Origin: UBA11524 sp963617205
Lineage (GTDB): Bacteria; Bacillota; Clostridia; Christensenellales; Aristaeellaceae
Length of the DNA: 64,000 nucleotides
Direction: 5' to 3'
NCBI GenBank assembly: GCA_963617205.1
Contig: CAVEOA010000010.1
Coordinates: 8,732 to 72,731, forward strand
The translations under genes were made by a program, and so were the position numbers. Below, piece by piece: positions 14,182-23,520 of the stretch (the first letter of the stretch is position 1; every line of letters starts with the position of its first letter). The notes under the pieces were generated by a model. It saw only the letters and a program-made list of their open reading frames with translations, searched no databases and was not told the DNA's origin.

Positions 14182-14904
14182 ATGACGGAAGAAATGATTC
14201 GGGCGCGGCTGACGGCGTGCGGCATTCTCTTCACCGATGCGCTGCCGGGCAGGCTGCTCACCTATCACAGGCTGCTGCTGGAATGGAACGAAAGGATGGA
14301 TTTGACCGCCGTGACCGAGGAGAGCGACATGCTCGATCGGCACTATGTGGACAGCCTGCTGGCGCTGACGGTGCCCTCGCTGATTCCGCAGGGCGCATCG
14401 CTGATTGACGTCGGGACAGGCGCAGGCTTTCCCGGGCTGCCGCTGGCGCTGTCTCGGGAGGATTTGCATGTGACGCTCATGGACGCGCAGCAGAAGCGGC
14501 TGACGTTCCTGCAGGCGGTCCTCGATGCGCTGCACGTTCAGAACGTGACGCTCGTTCACGCCCGCGCAGAGGACGGCGCACGCATGGCGGCGCATCGCGA
14601 GCAGTACGACGTCGCCGTAGCGCGCGCAGTCGCATCGCTGCCGGTGCTTGCCGAGTATCTGCTGCCCTTCGTGAAAATCGGCGGCAGGGCGCTCTGCTGG
14701 AAGGGTCCGTCTGTGCGCGATGAGCTGGAGGCAGGCAAACGCGCCGCGTTCCTGCTGGGCGGCAAGCTTCAGGAACCGATTCCGACCGATGTGCCCGACC
14801 GCGACTGGCAGCATCTGCTCCTGCCCGTCGAGAAAAAAACAAAAACGCCCCGGACTTACCCGCGCAAGGCAGGAACGCCGGGAAAGAATCCGCTGGGGAT
14901 GTGA
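14182..14904 (+). CDS. rsmG: 16S rRNA (guanine-N7) methyltransferase RsmG (GidB)
   Basis: Methylates N7 of G527 (E. coli numbering) in 16S rRNA using S-adenosylmethionine. The 240-residue product has the N-terminal helical cap (HRLLLEWNERMDLTAVTEE, HYVDSLLAL), the SAM-binding motif LIDVGTGAGFPGLPLA, VTLMDAQQKRLTFLQ, the family VARAVASLPVLAEYLLPF, and the C-terminal PRKAGTPGKNPLG typical of the family. It begins 6 nt after the YdcF gene. Unlike many bacteria it is not next to mnmG. Confidence 0.96.
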   Translation: MTEEMIRARLTACGILFTDALPGRLLTYHRLLLEWNERMDLTAVTEESDMLDRHYVDSLLALTVPSLIPQGASLIDVGTGAGFPGLPLALSREDLHVTLMDAQQKRLTFLQAVLDALHVQNVTLVHARAEDGARMAAHREQYDVAVARAVASLPVLAEYLLPFVKIGGRALCWKGPSVRDELEAGKRAAFLLGGKLQEPIPTDVPDRDWQHLLLPVEKKTKTPRTYPRKAGTPGKNPLGM

Positions 14905-14940
14905 GGCAATCCCTCCCTTCTGCGGGTTGACCGCATCGAA

Positions 14941-14975
14941 AAGCAGCTGCTCATTTTTTGAACAGTTGCTTTTTT
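14941..14975 (+). terminator. Intrinsic terminator of the Fe-ADH to rsmG operon
   Basis: AAGCAGCTGCTC (14941-14952) pairs with GAACAGTTGCTT (14960-14971), one wobble and one mismatch, followed by T-run. Confidence 0.75.
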
Positions 14976-15123
14976 CATGCCTGACTTTTTCTGTCGCAAA
15001 GCGTTTTCGCCGCTGCAAAGGCGAGCAGAGGTATGAAAGTGAACGCGCTTCGTGCGTGCAGCCTTCGCCTGTTCTCTTGCTGCCATGGTTCTTCCTTTCA
15101 GGCAAATTCCGCCCTTGCGCTTG

Positions 15124-15152
15124 TTGCCCAATCTTTCCATTTGTGTTATACT
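15124..15152 (+). promoter_or_regulatory. Promoter of smc
   Basis: TTGCCC (15124-15129), 17-nt spacer, TATACT (15147-15152), 45 nt before the start codon. Confidence 0.7.
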
Positions 15153-15197
15153 GGTATAGATGGCGAAACAGTCCATCCTTAGGGAGTTATAGACGGT

Positions 15198-18100
15198 ATG
15201 AAATTAAAGAAGCTGGAGCTTTACGGCTTTAAGTCATTTGCACAGCGGACAGAAATCGTCTTCGATGACGGCATAACGGGCATTGTCGGACCCAACGGAT
15301 CCGGCAAGAGCAACATCGGCGATGCTGTCCGCTGGGTATTGGGGGAGCAGAGCGCCAAGACGCTGCGCGGCGCAAGCATGGCAGACGTGATCTTCAACGG
15401 CACGCAGAAGCGCAAGCCGCTGTCGTACTGCGAGGTGTCCCTGCTCTTTGATAATGAGGATCATGCGCTGGCGGTCGAAGCCGCGGAGGTCATGGTGACG
15501 CGCCGCGTATACCGCAACGGCGAATCCGAATACTACCTGAACCAGACCTCGTGCCGCCTGAAGGACGTCATCGACCTCTTTCGTGACACCGGCATCGGCA
15601 AGGAAGGCTATTCCATCATCGGTCAGGGGCGAATTGACGAGATTCTGTCGCGCAAGAGCGAGGATCGCCGGCAGGTTTTCGAGGAAGCGGCAGGCATCGT
15701 CAAGTTCAAGGCGCGCAAGGAAGAGGCGGACAAGAAGCTGCAGCGCACACTGGAGAACCTCGACCGCGTCGATGACATTCTCGATGAGCTGAACAGGCGG
15801 TTAAAGCCGCTGGAGGAGCAGAGCCGCAACGCACGGATTTATCTGGAGCTGTCAACGGAGCTGAAGGACCTCGATTTGAACCTGTTCCTGATTCGCTCCG
15901 ACAGGGCGCAGGAACGGCTTTCCGAGCTGGAAACGGATCTGCTGACCGTGCAGACGATTCTGACGGACACGGAGAACGCCCTGTCGGAGAAGTCCGCACA
16001 GCGTGACGAAACGCAAAACCGCATCGCGCAGCTCGAGGAGGACATTGCTGCGGCGCACGATGCGCTGATGCAGTGCGCCGAGCGCGTCCACGAAACGCAG
16101 CAGAACCTGTCGGCGATTCAGAGCCGCCGCGAGGCGCGCAGCGAGAACCGTGCACGCATCCATCAGGAGCAGCAGGAGGCAGCGGAGCGGCTCGGCGCGA
16201 TTGAGCAGGAGCAGCAAAAGACGCTTGCCGACGCCGGGAAGCAGCGTGAGCTGATTGCCACGGCAGAGCAGCTGCTCGAGGACGCCAAGCAGTCCGCACA
16301 GGCGGCGCAGGCAGCGGAGCAGGAGGCGGACGCGGCGCTCGAACGGCACAAGACCGCCATCATCGAGCAGATGAACCGCTTATCCGACGTCCGCAACGAC
16401 AGGACGCGCCTGAACACCATGTACGCGCAGATGGAGGCGCGTCTGAAGGAAATTGAGGAATCCGCCGACGCCCTGCAAGCGCAGGGAGAATCGCTCCGTC
16501 AGGCGGCGGACGCGGCGAAAAATCAGCTGCAAGCGGAAGCAGACAGGCAGAAGGCATGCACCGATGCGCTCCGTCAGGCGGAAAGCGAAGCAAACGCGGC
16601 GGAAAGCGCCTTCGTGCAGCTCCGCAGCGATGCCGAAAAGCGCAGCGCCGAGCTGAAGGCGATGGAAAGCCGCCACAACGTCCTGTCCGAAATGACGCGC
16701 GACATGGAGGGCTACAACATGGCTGTCCGGCGCGCCGTCACCTACGCCAAGCAGCGCAATATCAGGGGCGTTCGCGGCGTGCTCGCGCAGCTGATGACCG
16801 TTCCGCAGGCGTACGAAACGGCGATTGACATGGCGCTGGGCGCGGCGCAGCAGAACATCGTGACCGACACCGAGGAGACAGCGAAGGAGCTCATCCAGTA
16901 CCTGCGCCAGAACCGCCTCGGTCGTGCGACCTTCCTGCCCATCAGCGCCATCCGCGGCAAGACGCTTTCGGCGAATGAGCGAAACGCACTCCGGCTGCCG
17001 GGGTGCATCGGCGTTGCCAGCGAGCTGGTGCAGTGTGCGCCGGAATACCGCGCGATTGTCGAGAATCTGCTCGGGCGCACGGTCATCGCCGACAACCTCG
17101 ACCACGGCATCCCGATTATGCGCGCAGGCAATCACGCCTTCCGCCTCGTCACGCTGGAGGGCGACGTCATGCATTCCGGCGGCTCGATGACGGGCGGCTC
17201 GGCGCAGTCGAAGGTATCGAACCTGCTCAGCCGCGAGCGTGAGCTGAAGGAGCTGACCGACCGTCTCCAGGCAGAGCGCGAGGAGATGAACCAATGCCGC
17301 CAGTCGCTGACGGACAGGCAATCGGCGATGCAGGCGCTTAGAAGCCGCGTCAGTGAAGCCGTCGATGCGCTGCATCAGCAGGAAATCGCCGTGGCACGCG
17401 AGCAGGCGCATCTTGAAAGCGCCCGTTCGGAGCTGACCGCGCATGAGCAGCGCCGTGCGGAAACGCATCAGGCCAGCGAGCAGCTCCACCAGTCGATGGA
17501 GGACATCCGCCATCAGCTTGAAACCATCGAGCAGCAGACCGACGGCGAGCAGGACAGCCAGAGCACCATGACGCAGCACACGCAGGCGCTTCAACAGGCG
17601 CTGACAGATGCCCGCACCGCCGCTGCCGAGGCGAACGACCGGCTGATGGTGCGCACGCTGCAGCTGTCCGAGCTGCGCCATACGCTCAGCAACATGGAGC
17701 GCGATGCGGCGCACAATGAGCAGGACCTTTCGCAGCTTGCCAGAGAGCAGGAGCGGCGCAGTCAGCAGCTGAATGAGATGGATGCGCAGGATGATGCCGA
17801 TGAGGAGGAGGCAAGGCGCGAGGAGCAGGAGGCTGTCCGCCGTCAGGAGGCGCAGAAGCAGCAGGAAGCCGCTTCGCAGGCGATTGAGCAGCGCCGTGCC
17901 GGTGCGCAGGAGGCGCTTCGCGGCCTTCTTGCCGACATGGAACGCCTGCACGAGGGCTACAACCGCGACAGCGACAAGCTCCACAAAACCGAGCTCGCCA
18001 AGGCACGCGTCGAGAACGACCTCAAGAACCTGCAAAACCGCATCTGGGACACGTACAAGCTGACATACGCCGGCGCGGAGGAATTTCGCCGCGAAATCAA

Positions 18101-18758
18101 CGAAAAGGAAAGCGACCGCCGCGCCAATGAGCTGCAATCGCAGATTCGCGCGCTGGGCACGGTCAACGTCGGCGCCGTGGAGGAGTACGCCGAAACGAAG
18201 GCGCGTGCCGATGAGCTGACCACCCAGCGGCAGGACCTCAAGCAGGCGGAGGCGGATTTGCGCGAGCTGATTGAACGGCTGCTGATTCAGATGCGCTCGA
18301 CGTTCGTGGAGAATTTCTCCAAAATGCAGGAGTATTTCTCGGAGACCTTCACGCGGCTGTTCGGCGGCGGCAAGGCGGAGCTCAAGCTGACCGACCCGGA
18401 CGACCCGCTGAACTGCGGCATCGAGGTGAACGCGCAGCCGCCGGGAAAGAAGCTGCAGCTGCTGTCGCTGCTCTCCGGCGGCGAAAGAGCGCTGACCGCC
18501 ATTGCGATTCTGTTCGCGATGCTCAAGCTCAAGCCGACGCCCTTCTGCATTCTCGATGAGATTGAGGCGGCGCTCGACGATGCGAACATCGGGTATTATG
18601 CGGATTATCTGAAGGAATACTCCAAGGGAACGCAGTTTATCGTCGTGACGCACCGCAAGGGCACGATGGAGAGGTGCAACAGCCTTTTCGGCGTCGCGAT
18701 GGAGGAGCAGGGCGTCAGCCGGATGGTCTCCGTCTCCCTGCAGGATTATGAGGAATAA
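15198..18758 (+). CDS. smc: Chromosome segregation protein SMC
   Basis: Chromosome condensation ATPase acting with ScpA and ScpB. At 1186 residues it has the family length and complete architecture: Walker A in GIVGPNGSGKSNIGDAVRWV (about residues 28-47), first coiled coil (about 170-500), hinge (about 505-660, with RGVRGVLAQLM and SGGSMTGGSAQ), second coiled coil, ABC signature LLSGGERALTAIAILFAML (about 1090) and Walker B PFCILDEIEAALDDANIG. ScpA/ScpB and FtsY genes, often nearby in Firmicutes, are not in the window. Confidence 0.98.
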   Translation: MKLKKLELYGFKSFAQRTEIVFDDGITGIVGPNGSGKSNIGDAVRWVLGEQSAKTLRGASMADVIFNGTQKRKPLSYCEVSLLFDNEDHALAVEAAEVMVTRRVYRNGESEYYLNQTSCRLKDVIDLFRDTGIGKEGYSIIGQGRIDEILSRKSEDRRQVFEEAAGIVKFKARKEEADKKLQRTLENLDRVDDILDELNRRLKPLEEQSRNARIYLELSTELKDLDLNLFLIRSDRAQERLSELETDLLTVQTILTDTENALSEKSAQRDETQNRIAQLEEDIAAAHDALMQCAERVHETQQNLSAIQSRREARSENRARIHQEQQEAAERLGAIEQEQQKTLADAGKQRELIATAEQLLEDAKQSAQAAQAAEQEADAALERHKTAIIEQMNRLSDVRNDRTRLNTMYAQMEARLKEIEESADALQAQGESLRQAADAAKNQLQAEADRQKACTDALRQAESEANAAESAFVQLRSDAEKRSAELKAMESRHNVLSEMTRDMEGYNMAVRRAVTYAKQRNIRGVRGVLAQLMTVPQAYETAIDMALGAAQQNIVTDTEETAKELIQYLRQNRLGRATFLPISAIRGKTLSANERNALRLPGCIGVASELVQCAPEYRAIVENLLGRTVIADNLDHGIPIMRAGNHAFRLVTLEGDVMHSGGSMTGGSAQSKVSNLLSRERELKELTDRLQAEREEMNQCRQSLTDRQSAMQALRSRVSEAVDALHQQEIAVAREQAHLESARSELTAHEQRRAETHQASEQLHQSMEDIRHQLETIEQQTDGEQDSQSTMTQHTQALQQALTDARTAAAEANDRLMVRTLQLSELRHTLSNMERDAAHNEQDLSQLAREQERRSQQLNEMDAQDDADEEEARREEQEAVRRQEAQKQQEAASQAIEQRRAGAQEALRGLLADMERLHEGYNRDSDKLHKTELAKARVENDLKNLQNRIWDTYKLTYAGAEEFRREINEKESDRRANELQSQIRALGTVNVGAVEEYAETKARADELTTQRQDLKQAEADLRELIERLLIQMRSTFVENFSKMQEYFSETFTRLFGGGKAELKLTDPDDPLNCGIEVNAQPPGKKLQLLSLLSGGERALTAIAILFAMLKLKPTPFCILDEIEAALDDANIGYYADYLKEYSKGTQFIVVTHRKGTMERCNSLFGVAMEEQGVSRMVSVSLQDYEE

Positions 18759-18795
18759 AAAAAGAGGGTCAGGGGATTTCTCCCCTGACCCTCTT
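18757..18795 (-). terminator. Strong terminator of the tyrosine phosphatase gene, also downstream of smc
   Basis: A perfect 15-bp stem (18762-18776 with 18781-18795) and 4-nt loop. On the minus strand it is followed by a T7 tract (18757-18763). On the plus strand only two T follow, so termination of smc here is likely but weaker. The stem sequence is nearly repeated in the terminator at 19958-19999. Confidence 0.85.
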
Positions 18796-18889
18796 GGCAT
18801 CGGTAAACCCTGAGCGGATTTGCCGCCTTGTCGCTGCCCATCAGACCACCGAGGAAGCGCCGCCTCGATGGTCTTTTCAGCATCTTTCG

Positions 18890-19831
18890 TTATTCCGCAA
18901 TTTCCAGGTACTTGCTGCGCAGGGCAGCAATCTCATCATCGGTTATGTTGAGCTTTGCCTTCAGGAACGCCAGCATGGAGCCGCTTTCCGCTTCGGCATA
19001 GTCAAACAGGTTCTCCATCAGCTCTCGGGAAACGCCGGTCAGCGTGCCGACATCGTTGATTTCGTTTTCGTCATCCGTCAGCTCGGCGGCCTTGCTCTTC
19101 ATGTACGCGATGGAAGCGGCATTGAACTGGTTGGTGAGCGCAAAGTCGTCCAGGATAGTTTCCTTGTCCACGCCAAGCAGCGTAAGAATGATTACCGCCG
19201 CAGTGCCGGCACGATCCTTGCCCCCGGTGCAGTGCCAGAGGATAGCGCCCTCCTCATGGTTGAGAAGCTCATCGACAAAGGCACGGTAGCCGGCAATGCC
19301 CGCATCACAGTCAAGCGCCGAGATGTACATGGTATCGGACAGGGTGCCGGCACGAACCATTTCGAGCAGCGAGGCGGCGGGATTGTCGCTGCTTGAATAG
19401 ATTGCTGTCATGGCGGCAGAAGCGTTGTCACTGCTTTCATCGAGCACCTTTACGCGGACGTTGACGGCGCCTTCGACTTCAGGGTCCGGCGCGGAGGCAA
19501 TTTCATCGGTGGTGCGCAGGTCGATAATCTCGGTGACGTTGTACTCGTCATGGAGCTTCTTCAGGTCTGCCTCGGACGCTGCGGAGAGCTTGCCGCTTCT
19601 CAGCAGGACGTTGCTCTTCACGCGCATCCCGTCCTCGGTGATGTAGCCGCCAAGCTGACGGGCGTTGCTGAGCTTTTCCATGCCCAGCGTCTGTCCTTCA
19701 AGCGTCACGGTGTTCACGGAAGCCTCGGCAGTTACGGCGGTTTCCTCGGCGAATGCGCCATACGCCTGGCATCCCGCCAGAAGCATGCAGCACAAAGCCG
19801 TTGCGGTGATTCTTCTGAAATGGCTGTTCAT
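18890..19831 (-). CDS. Lipoprotein protein-tyrosine phosphatase (Y_phosphatase3 type)
   Basis: Product of 313 residues with a lipobox LLAGC (Cys21), predicting anchoring to the outer face of the membrane. The mature protein holds a dual-specificity/tyrosine phosphatase domain: NARQLGGYITEDG, LRSGKLSAASEADLKKLHD, IIDLRTTDEIASAPD, and the active site WHCTGGKDRAGTAAV, where Cys201 and Arg207 form the CX5R loop. This matches secreted tyrosine phosphatases of Gram-positive bacteria (LipA/Iphp-like), which may also act on phosphoinositides. The ATG at 19829-19831 has GAAGGA 7 nt upstream; a longer in-frame start is unnecessary. Substrate unknown. Confidence 0.88.
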   Translation of the reverse strand: MNSHFRRITATALCCMLLAGCQAYGAFAEETAVTAEASVNTVTLEGQTLGMEKLSNARQLGGYITEDGMRVKSNVLLRSGKLSAASEADLKKLHDEYNVTEIIDLRTTDEIASAPDPEVEGAVNVRVKVLDESSDNASAAMTAIYSSSDNPAASLLEMVRAGTLSDTMYISALDCDAGIAGYRAFVDELLNHEEGAILWHCTGGKDRAGTAAVIILTLLGVDKETILDDFALTNQFNAASIAYMKSKAAELTDDENEINDVGTLTGVSRELMENLFDYAEAESGSMLAFLKAKLNITDDEIAALRSKYLEIAE

Positions 19832-19867
19832 CCTTGAATCCTTCTTTCTTTTTCTTGATACAGTCCA

Positions 19868-19896
19868 TTTATACAGCAAAATCACGGCGCAATCAA
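19868..19896 (-). promoter_or_regulatory. Promoter of the tyrosine phosphatase gene
   Basis: Minus strand TTGATT (19891-19896), 17-nt spacer, TATAAA (19868-19873). Confidence 0.7.
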
Positions 19897-19957
19897 CGCA
19901 GGCAGCCTAAAGATTTGCTAAATTTTAAGTAAAAAAGCGTTCTTGGCAGCGCTGCCA

Positions 19958-19999
19958 TAAAAAAGGGGTTCAGGGGATTTTCTCCCCTGACCCTTTTTT
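19958..19999. terminator. Bidirectional terminator after the cystatin-like gene
   Basis: A long GC-rich stem (GGGTTCAGGGGA with TCCCCTGACCC, one bulge) is flanked by A6 on the left and T6 on the right, so it can work for both strands. It serves the leftward gene at 20020-20412. Confidence 0.85.
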
Positions 20000-20019
20000 A
20001 CATGAGGTGCAAAGCTTGC

Positions 20020-20412
20020 TCAGGCTTCGCTTGCGTCGAACACGAGGTCCTGAATCCGCAGGAGCTGCGCATCGCCGTTCAGCGGCTGATAGATGTAAAC
20101 GAGCGTGTAGGAAACGGGCGCGTCAGGCGTAACCACGGTCGTCTTGCAGAGCAGGCAGTAATTGGTGCCGGAAACAATCTGCGTGCCAAGAATCGCAATC
20201 GGTTCGTAGGTGCAGCCGAGAAGGCCTTCCAGCGCCTTGTCAAAGGATGCGCGGACTTCATCGGGAATCTCGGTCGGGTCGCCCGTCCAGCTTGCCCATG
20301 CGCCGGTCATGGTGTCATAATCAGCGTTTACCGTCGTCTCAGTCGTCTCCGCCATCGCGAAGGTCATCACGAGCATCATCATTGCAGTCAGGATTGCAAG
20401 CAGCTTCTTCAT
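20020..20412 (-). CDS. Small secreted cystatin-like protein
   Basis: A 130-residue product with signal peptide MKKLLAILTAMMMLVMTFAMA. The mature domain reads MTGAWASWTGDPTEIPDEVR, a helix (ASFDKALEGLLG), then strand-loop-strand ILGTQIVSGTNYCLLCKTTV and YTLVYIYQPLNGDAQLL. The QIVSG segment (residues 78-82) followed by TNY reproduces the cystatin QxVxG protease-binding loop and its flanking NY; the one-helix, beta-sheet layout and size also fit. The role as a cysteine-protease inhibitor is inferred; the fold could be used for another purpose. It is monocistronic with its own terminator. Confidence 0.7.
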   Translation of the reverse strand: MKKLLAILTAMMMLVMTFAMAETTETTVNADYDTMTGAWASWTGDPTEIPDEVRASFDKALEGLLGCTYEPIAILGTQIVSGTNYCLLCKTTVVTPDAPVSYTLVYIYQPLNGDAQLLRIQDLVFDASEA

Positions 20413-20529
20413 AAGTCATTTCCGTCCTTTCGGTCTGTGTTTTTCGGGAGGTTTGATTACCTCCTTGCACCATAAAGAACGATGGAGAAACTGAAATTGT
20501 TCCCGATTTGCCGAAAAAAATGAAAGAAA

Positions 20530-21405
20530 TTATGCAGACAGCCACGCGCCGAGCGCCATGAGCGCCAGCGCCGCCAGATAATACTCCGACGGCATCTCGC
20601 GGAAAATAATCAGCGACAGCAGCGCGGCAATGAAGGGCGCGACGGCATAATACGCGCTTGTCCTCGCCGCGCCGAGCACGCGCTGGGCGTACACGTAGAA
20701 GTAGATGCTCAGCCCGTAGGCGACAAAGCCGACCGCCAGCGCCGCAAGCACAAAGCGGAGCGCAGGCAGCTGTTCACCGATGCACAGCCCGATGACGAGT
20801 GAGCCGCCGCCGGAGAAGATGCCCTTGAGCAGCACGATTTCCAGCGGGTCGCTGCTGGACAGCTTGCGCGTGCAGTTATTCTCGAAGCCCCAGCAAACGG
20901 CTGCCAGCAGCACGAGCAGCGAACCGCCCGAAAATTGCAGGCTTGATATATCCTCAAAGGACAGCAGCGCACAGGAGAGCGTCACCAGCAGAATGCCGAG
21001 CCACAGCCGCGCCGAAATCGCCTCGCGGAACACAAGCAGCGCCACGAGCGCCGTCGCGACAATCTCGAAATTGTTCAGCAGCGATGCGTTTGCGGCGGTC
21101 GTGCTGTTCAGCCCGAGCATCAGGCAGACAGGCGCGGCAATATCCAGCAGAATCATCGCGATGACATACGGCAGATCAGCACGGGTCAGGTGCATTTCGC
21201 GCCCGATGCGGCCGGTCTGCCGGCGAATGAGCGCAATCGCGCCCATGCCGATGCCTGCGCCGAGATACAGCAGCCCCGCCATAACGGTCGGCTGCACCTC
21301 GCTGAGCAGGAGCTTCGAGAACGGCGCATTCAGCGCATACAGCGCGGCAGCCAGCAGCGCCAGCGCAATGCCGTGCGGCGCGGCACGATGCTTATCATCC
21401 TTCAT
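20530..21405 (-). CDS. EamA/DMT-superfamily transporter
   Basis: Polytopic membrane protein of 291 residues with ten predicted helices in two EamA repeats (for example ALALLAAALYALNAPFSKLL at the start of repeat 1 and GGSLLVLLAAVCWGFENNCT at the start of repeat 2). These drug/metabolite transporters exchange small metabolites; the substrate is unknown. The ATG at 21403-21405 overlaps the stop of the upstream YitT gene in an ATGA junction and has GGGAGGA 7 nt upstream, showing translational coupling. Confidence 0.88.
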   Translation of the reverse strand: MKDDKHRAAPHGIALALLAAALYALNAPFSKLLLSEVQPTVMAGLLYLGAGIGMGAIALIRRQTGRIGREMHLTRADLPYVIAMILLDIAAPVCLMLGLNSTTAANASLLNNFEIVATALVALLVFREAISARLWLGILLVTLSCALLSFEDISSLQFSGGSLLVLLAAVCWGFENNCTRKLSSSDPLEIVLLKGIFSGGGSLVIGLCIGEQLPALRFVLAALAVGFVAYGLSIYFYVYAQRVLGAARTSAYYAVAPFIAALLSLIIFREMPSEYYLAALALMALGAWLSA

Positions 21406-22058
21406 TTGCATTTCCTCCCTGCAGCTGCCCAAAGCGCGGTGCCAAGCCCTTTCTGGCGCAGCACTTTTCCGTCAAATCGCTCGACGATGCCGATGATTTG
21501 TCCGGACAGAATCACCGTCAGCAGCGAATAGGCAATCTGCCGAAGCGGAATATAGCACAGCGACAGCCCAAGCACGATGAGGTCGGAGAGCAGATACACC
21601 CACTGAATCGGAAGGCGCGTCAGCCGGCTGACGGACATCGCCAGCGCATCATCGCCGCCGGGCGCACCGCCGTACCGGACGCACAGCCCTGCACCGACGC
21701 CGACAAAGAGCGACCCCACGATTGCCGCGAGCAGCTTCGATTCCACCAGCGCCGGAACGAGCGGTGCGAACGGCTCCAGCAGCGCATACACGGCGGAATA
21801 CCACAGGCACGCAACCGCCGAATTCAGCAGGAAGCTGCGCCCCAGCGTCCGCCAGCCCAGCACATAGCAGGCAACATTCAGCACGAGCGCGGACAGCGCC
21901 GGTGAAACGGACAGCAAATGCTCCAGCAGCAGCGTCAGCCCGAGCACGCCGCCTTCCGTCACGCCCGAATGCGCATGGATGTTGCACATGCCTGCCGCCT
22001 GAATGGTGCTGCCGAGGAGCATCATGATGACTGATCGCTTTGAAAAACCGCTTGACAA
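21402..22058 (-). CDS. YitT/DUF161 family membrane protein
   Basis: A 218-residue protein with five to six membrane helices and family segments NIHAHSGVTEGGVLGLTLLL, NVACYVLGWRTLGRSFLLNS, VGAGLCVRYGGAPGGDDALA and ILSGQIIGIVERFDG. Family function is unknown. The N terminus fits a TTG start at 22058 with GGAAGGA 5-6 nt upstream and a strong promoter further up; the first ATG in frame would remove part of the first helix. First gene of a two-gene operon with the EamA transporter. Confidence 0.82.
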   Translation of the reverse strand: MSSGFSKRSVIMMLLGSTIQAAGMCNIHAHSGVTEGGVLGLTLLLEHLLSVSPALSALVLNVACYVLGWRTLGRSFLLNSAVACLWYSAVYALLEPFAPLVPALVESKLLAAIVGSLFVGVGAGLCVRYGGAPGGDDALAMSVSRLTRLPIQWVYLLSDLIVLGLSLCYIPLRQIAYSLLTVILSGQIIGIVERFDGKVLRQKGLGTALWAAAGRKCK

Positions 22059-22099
22059 AATATCCTTCCTTTCCGCGTGCCGTCGAAACAGCTGCCTCT

Positions 22100-22128
22100 A
22101 TGGTAGCGGACGCAGCGCGATTTGTCAA
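22100..22128 (-). promoter_or_regulatory. Promoter of the YitT-EamA operon
   Basis: Minus strand TTGACA (22123-22128), 17-nt spacer, TACCAT (22100-22105). Confidence 0.7.
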
Positions 22129-22230
22129 GCGTACCGGCATTTTCCTCCTCGGCTTTGGTGCAAAATCAGCAAGGAAGGGATGGCAGGTTCGGGTCAACAG
22201 CGATGCCGGATATCGGCTAAAATCGCACCC

Positions 22231-22275
22231 AAAAAGCGGATTCACCGCCGCCATCAGCAATGAATCCGCTTTTTT
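22231..22275. terminator. Bidirectional terminator after serA
   Basis: AAAAAGCGGATTCA (22231-22244) pairs perfectly with TGAATCCGCTTTTT (22261-22274), giving a T-tract on either strand. It ends the leftward serC-serA operon. Confidence 0.85.
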
Positions 22276-22284
22276 GAATCAGCA

Positions 22285-23451
22285 TTACTCGAAAACCCGG
22301 ACACGGATGACGCCGGCAAGCGTGCGGATGACGTTCAGCGCCTGCCGCGAGGGCATTTCCGCCATTTCCATCACGGTGACGGCAACCGCCTTCTTCGACT
22401 TGTTCTGCAGGTTGTCGATGTTGATATGCTCCGCCGAGATGCAGGTCGTGATGGTCGCGACCATGTTGGGGATGTTCTCGTGGATGACGAGCACGCGCAC
22501 GTTTTCGGGCTTGCCCATCGGCAGCTCAGGCAGGTTCACGCTGTTGTGAATCGAGCCGTACTCCAGATAATTGCGCAGCTCCGCCGCCGCCATGCGTGCG
22601 CAGTTGTCCTCGCTCTCCGGCGTCGATGCGCCCAGATGGGGGATGCACGTCACCTTGTCCACGCTGAGCAGCTCATCGCACGGGAAATCCGTCACGTAGC
22701 CGCCAACCTGCCCATCCGCAATCGCCTGCTTGAGGTCAGCCACGTTGACCAGCTCGCCGCGTGAGAAGTTCAGCAGGATAACGCCCTTCTTCATCTTCGC
22801 GAACGCCGCCGCATCGATGGCGCCGCGCGTCTTGTCGTTGAGCGGCACGTGGAAGGTGATGTAGTCCGCCTGCGCGTACAGGTCGTCATTCGTTGCGGCA
22901 CGGCTGACGCAGCTGTTCAGCGCCCATGCGCTTTCAACCGAGAGGAACGGGTCGCAGCCGATGACCTTCATGCCGAACCCGGCAGCGGCGGCGTTCGCGA
23001 CCAGACAGCCGATGGCGCCCAGACCGACGACGCCCAGCGTCTTGCCGCGCAGCTCCGGACCAACAAACTGCGCCTTGCCCTTTTCGACCAGCTTCGCCAC
23101 ATCGCCCTGCCCCTTGAGCGCATCCGCCCAGCGGATGGCAGGCGCTACATTGCGGCTGCCGATGACGAGCGCGCCAAGCACCAGCTCCGCCACCGCATTC
23201 GCATTCGCGCCGGGCGTATTGAACACGGCGACGCCCTGCTTCGTGCACTTGTCCAGCGGAATGTTGTTCACGCCGGCACCTGCGCGGGCAATGCCCAGCA
23301 GCTCATCGCCGAGCGCCATGTCATGCATCGCGGCGGAACGCACAAGGATGCCTTCCGGCACAGGCTCTTCCGCGCTGATGGCATACTGCTCCGCCGACAG
23401 CTCCTCATGGATGACGTCGGAAATCGAATTCAGCGTTTTGATCTTATACAT
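22285..23451 (-). CDS. serA: D-3-phosphoglycerate dehydrogenase
   Basis: First step of serine biosynthesis: oxidises 3-phosphoglycerate to 3-phosphohydroxypyruvate with NAD. The 388-residue product is the short type with one C-terminal ACT domain (about 315-388, VRVLVIHENIPNMVATITTC), which commonly senses serine. It shows the NAD-binding LGVVGLGAIGCLVANAAAAG, FSRGELVNVADLKQA, and catalytic-region PCDELLSVDKVTCIPHLGAS. AGGAG lies upstream of the ATG. It follows serC at 70 nt; the gap contains one CAGACTTCGTCTG mini-hairpin with a T6 tract. Confidence 0.95.
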   Translation of the reverse strand: MYKIKTLNSISDVIHEELSAEQYAISAEEPVPEGILVRSAAMHDMALGDELLGIARAGAGVNNIPLDKCTKQGVAVFNTPGANANAVAELVLGALVIGSRNVAPAIRWADALKGQGDVAKLVEKGKAQFVGPELRGKTLGVVGLGAIGCLVANAAAAGFGMKVIGCDPFLSVESAWALNSCVSRAATNDDLYAQADYITFHVPLNDKTRGAIDAAAFAKMKKGVILLNFSRGELVNVADLKQAIADGQVGGYVTDFPCDELLSVDKVTCIPHLGASTPESEDNCARMAAAELRNYLEYGSIHNSVNLPELPMGKPENVRVLVIHENIPNMVATITTCISAEHINIDNLQNKSKKAVAVTVMEMAEMPSRQALNVIRTLAGVIRVRVFE

Positions 23452-23465
23452 GATGCTTTCTCCTG

Positions 23466-23490
23466 TTGCAGACTTCGTCTGTTTTTTCTC
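23466..23490. repeat. Single C-GAA-G mini-hairpin with T-tract between serC and serA
   Basis: GCAGACTTCGTCTG followed by T6 on the plus strand. The same element recurs in the intergenic repeat clusters. Its T-tract points against the direction of the serC-serA operon. Confidence 0.75.
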
Positions 23491-23520
23491 TGCGTCTGAC
23501 TTGTTCTGAACGGCGCTGCC

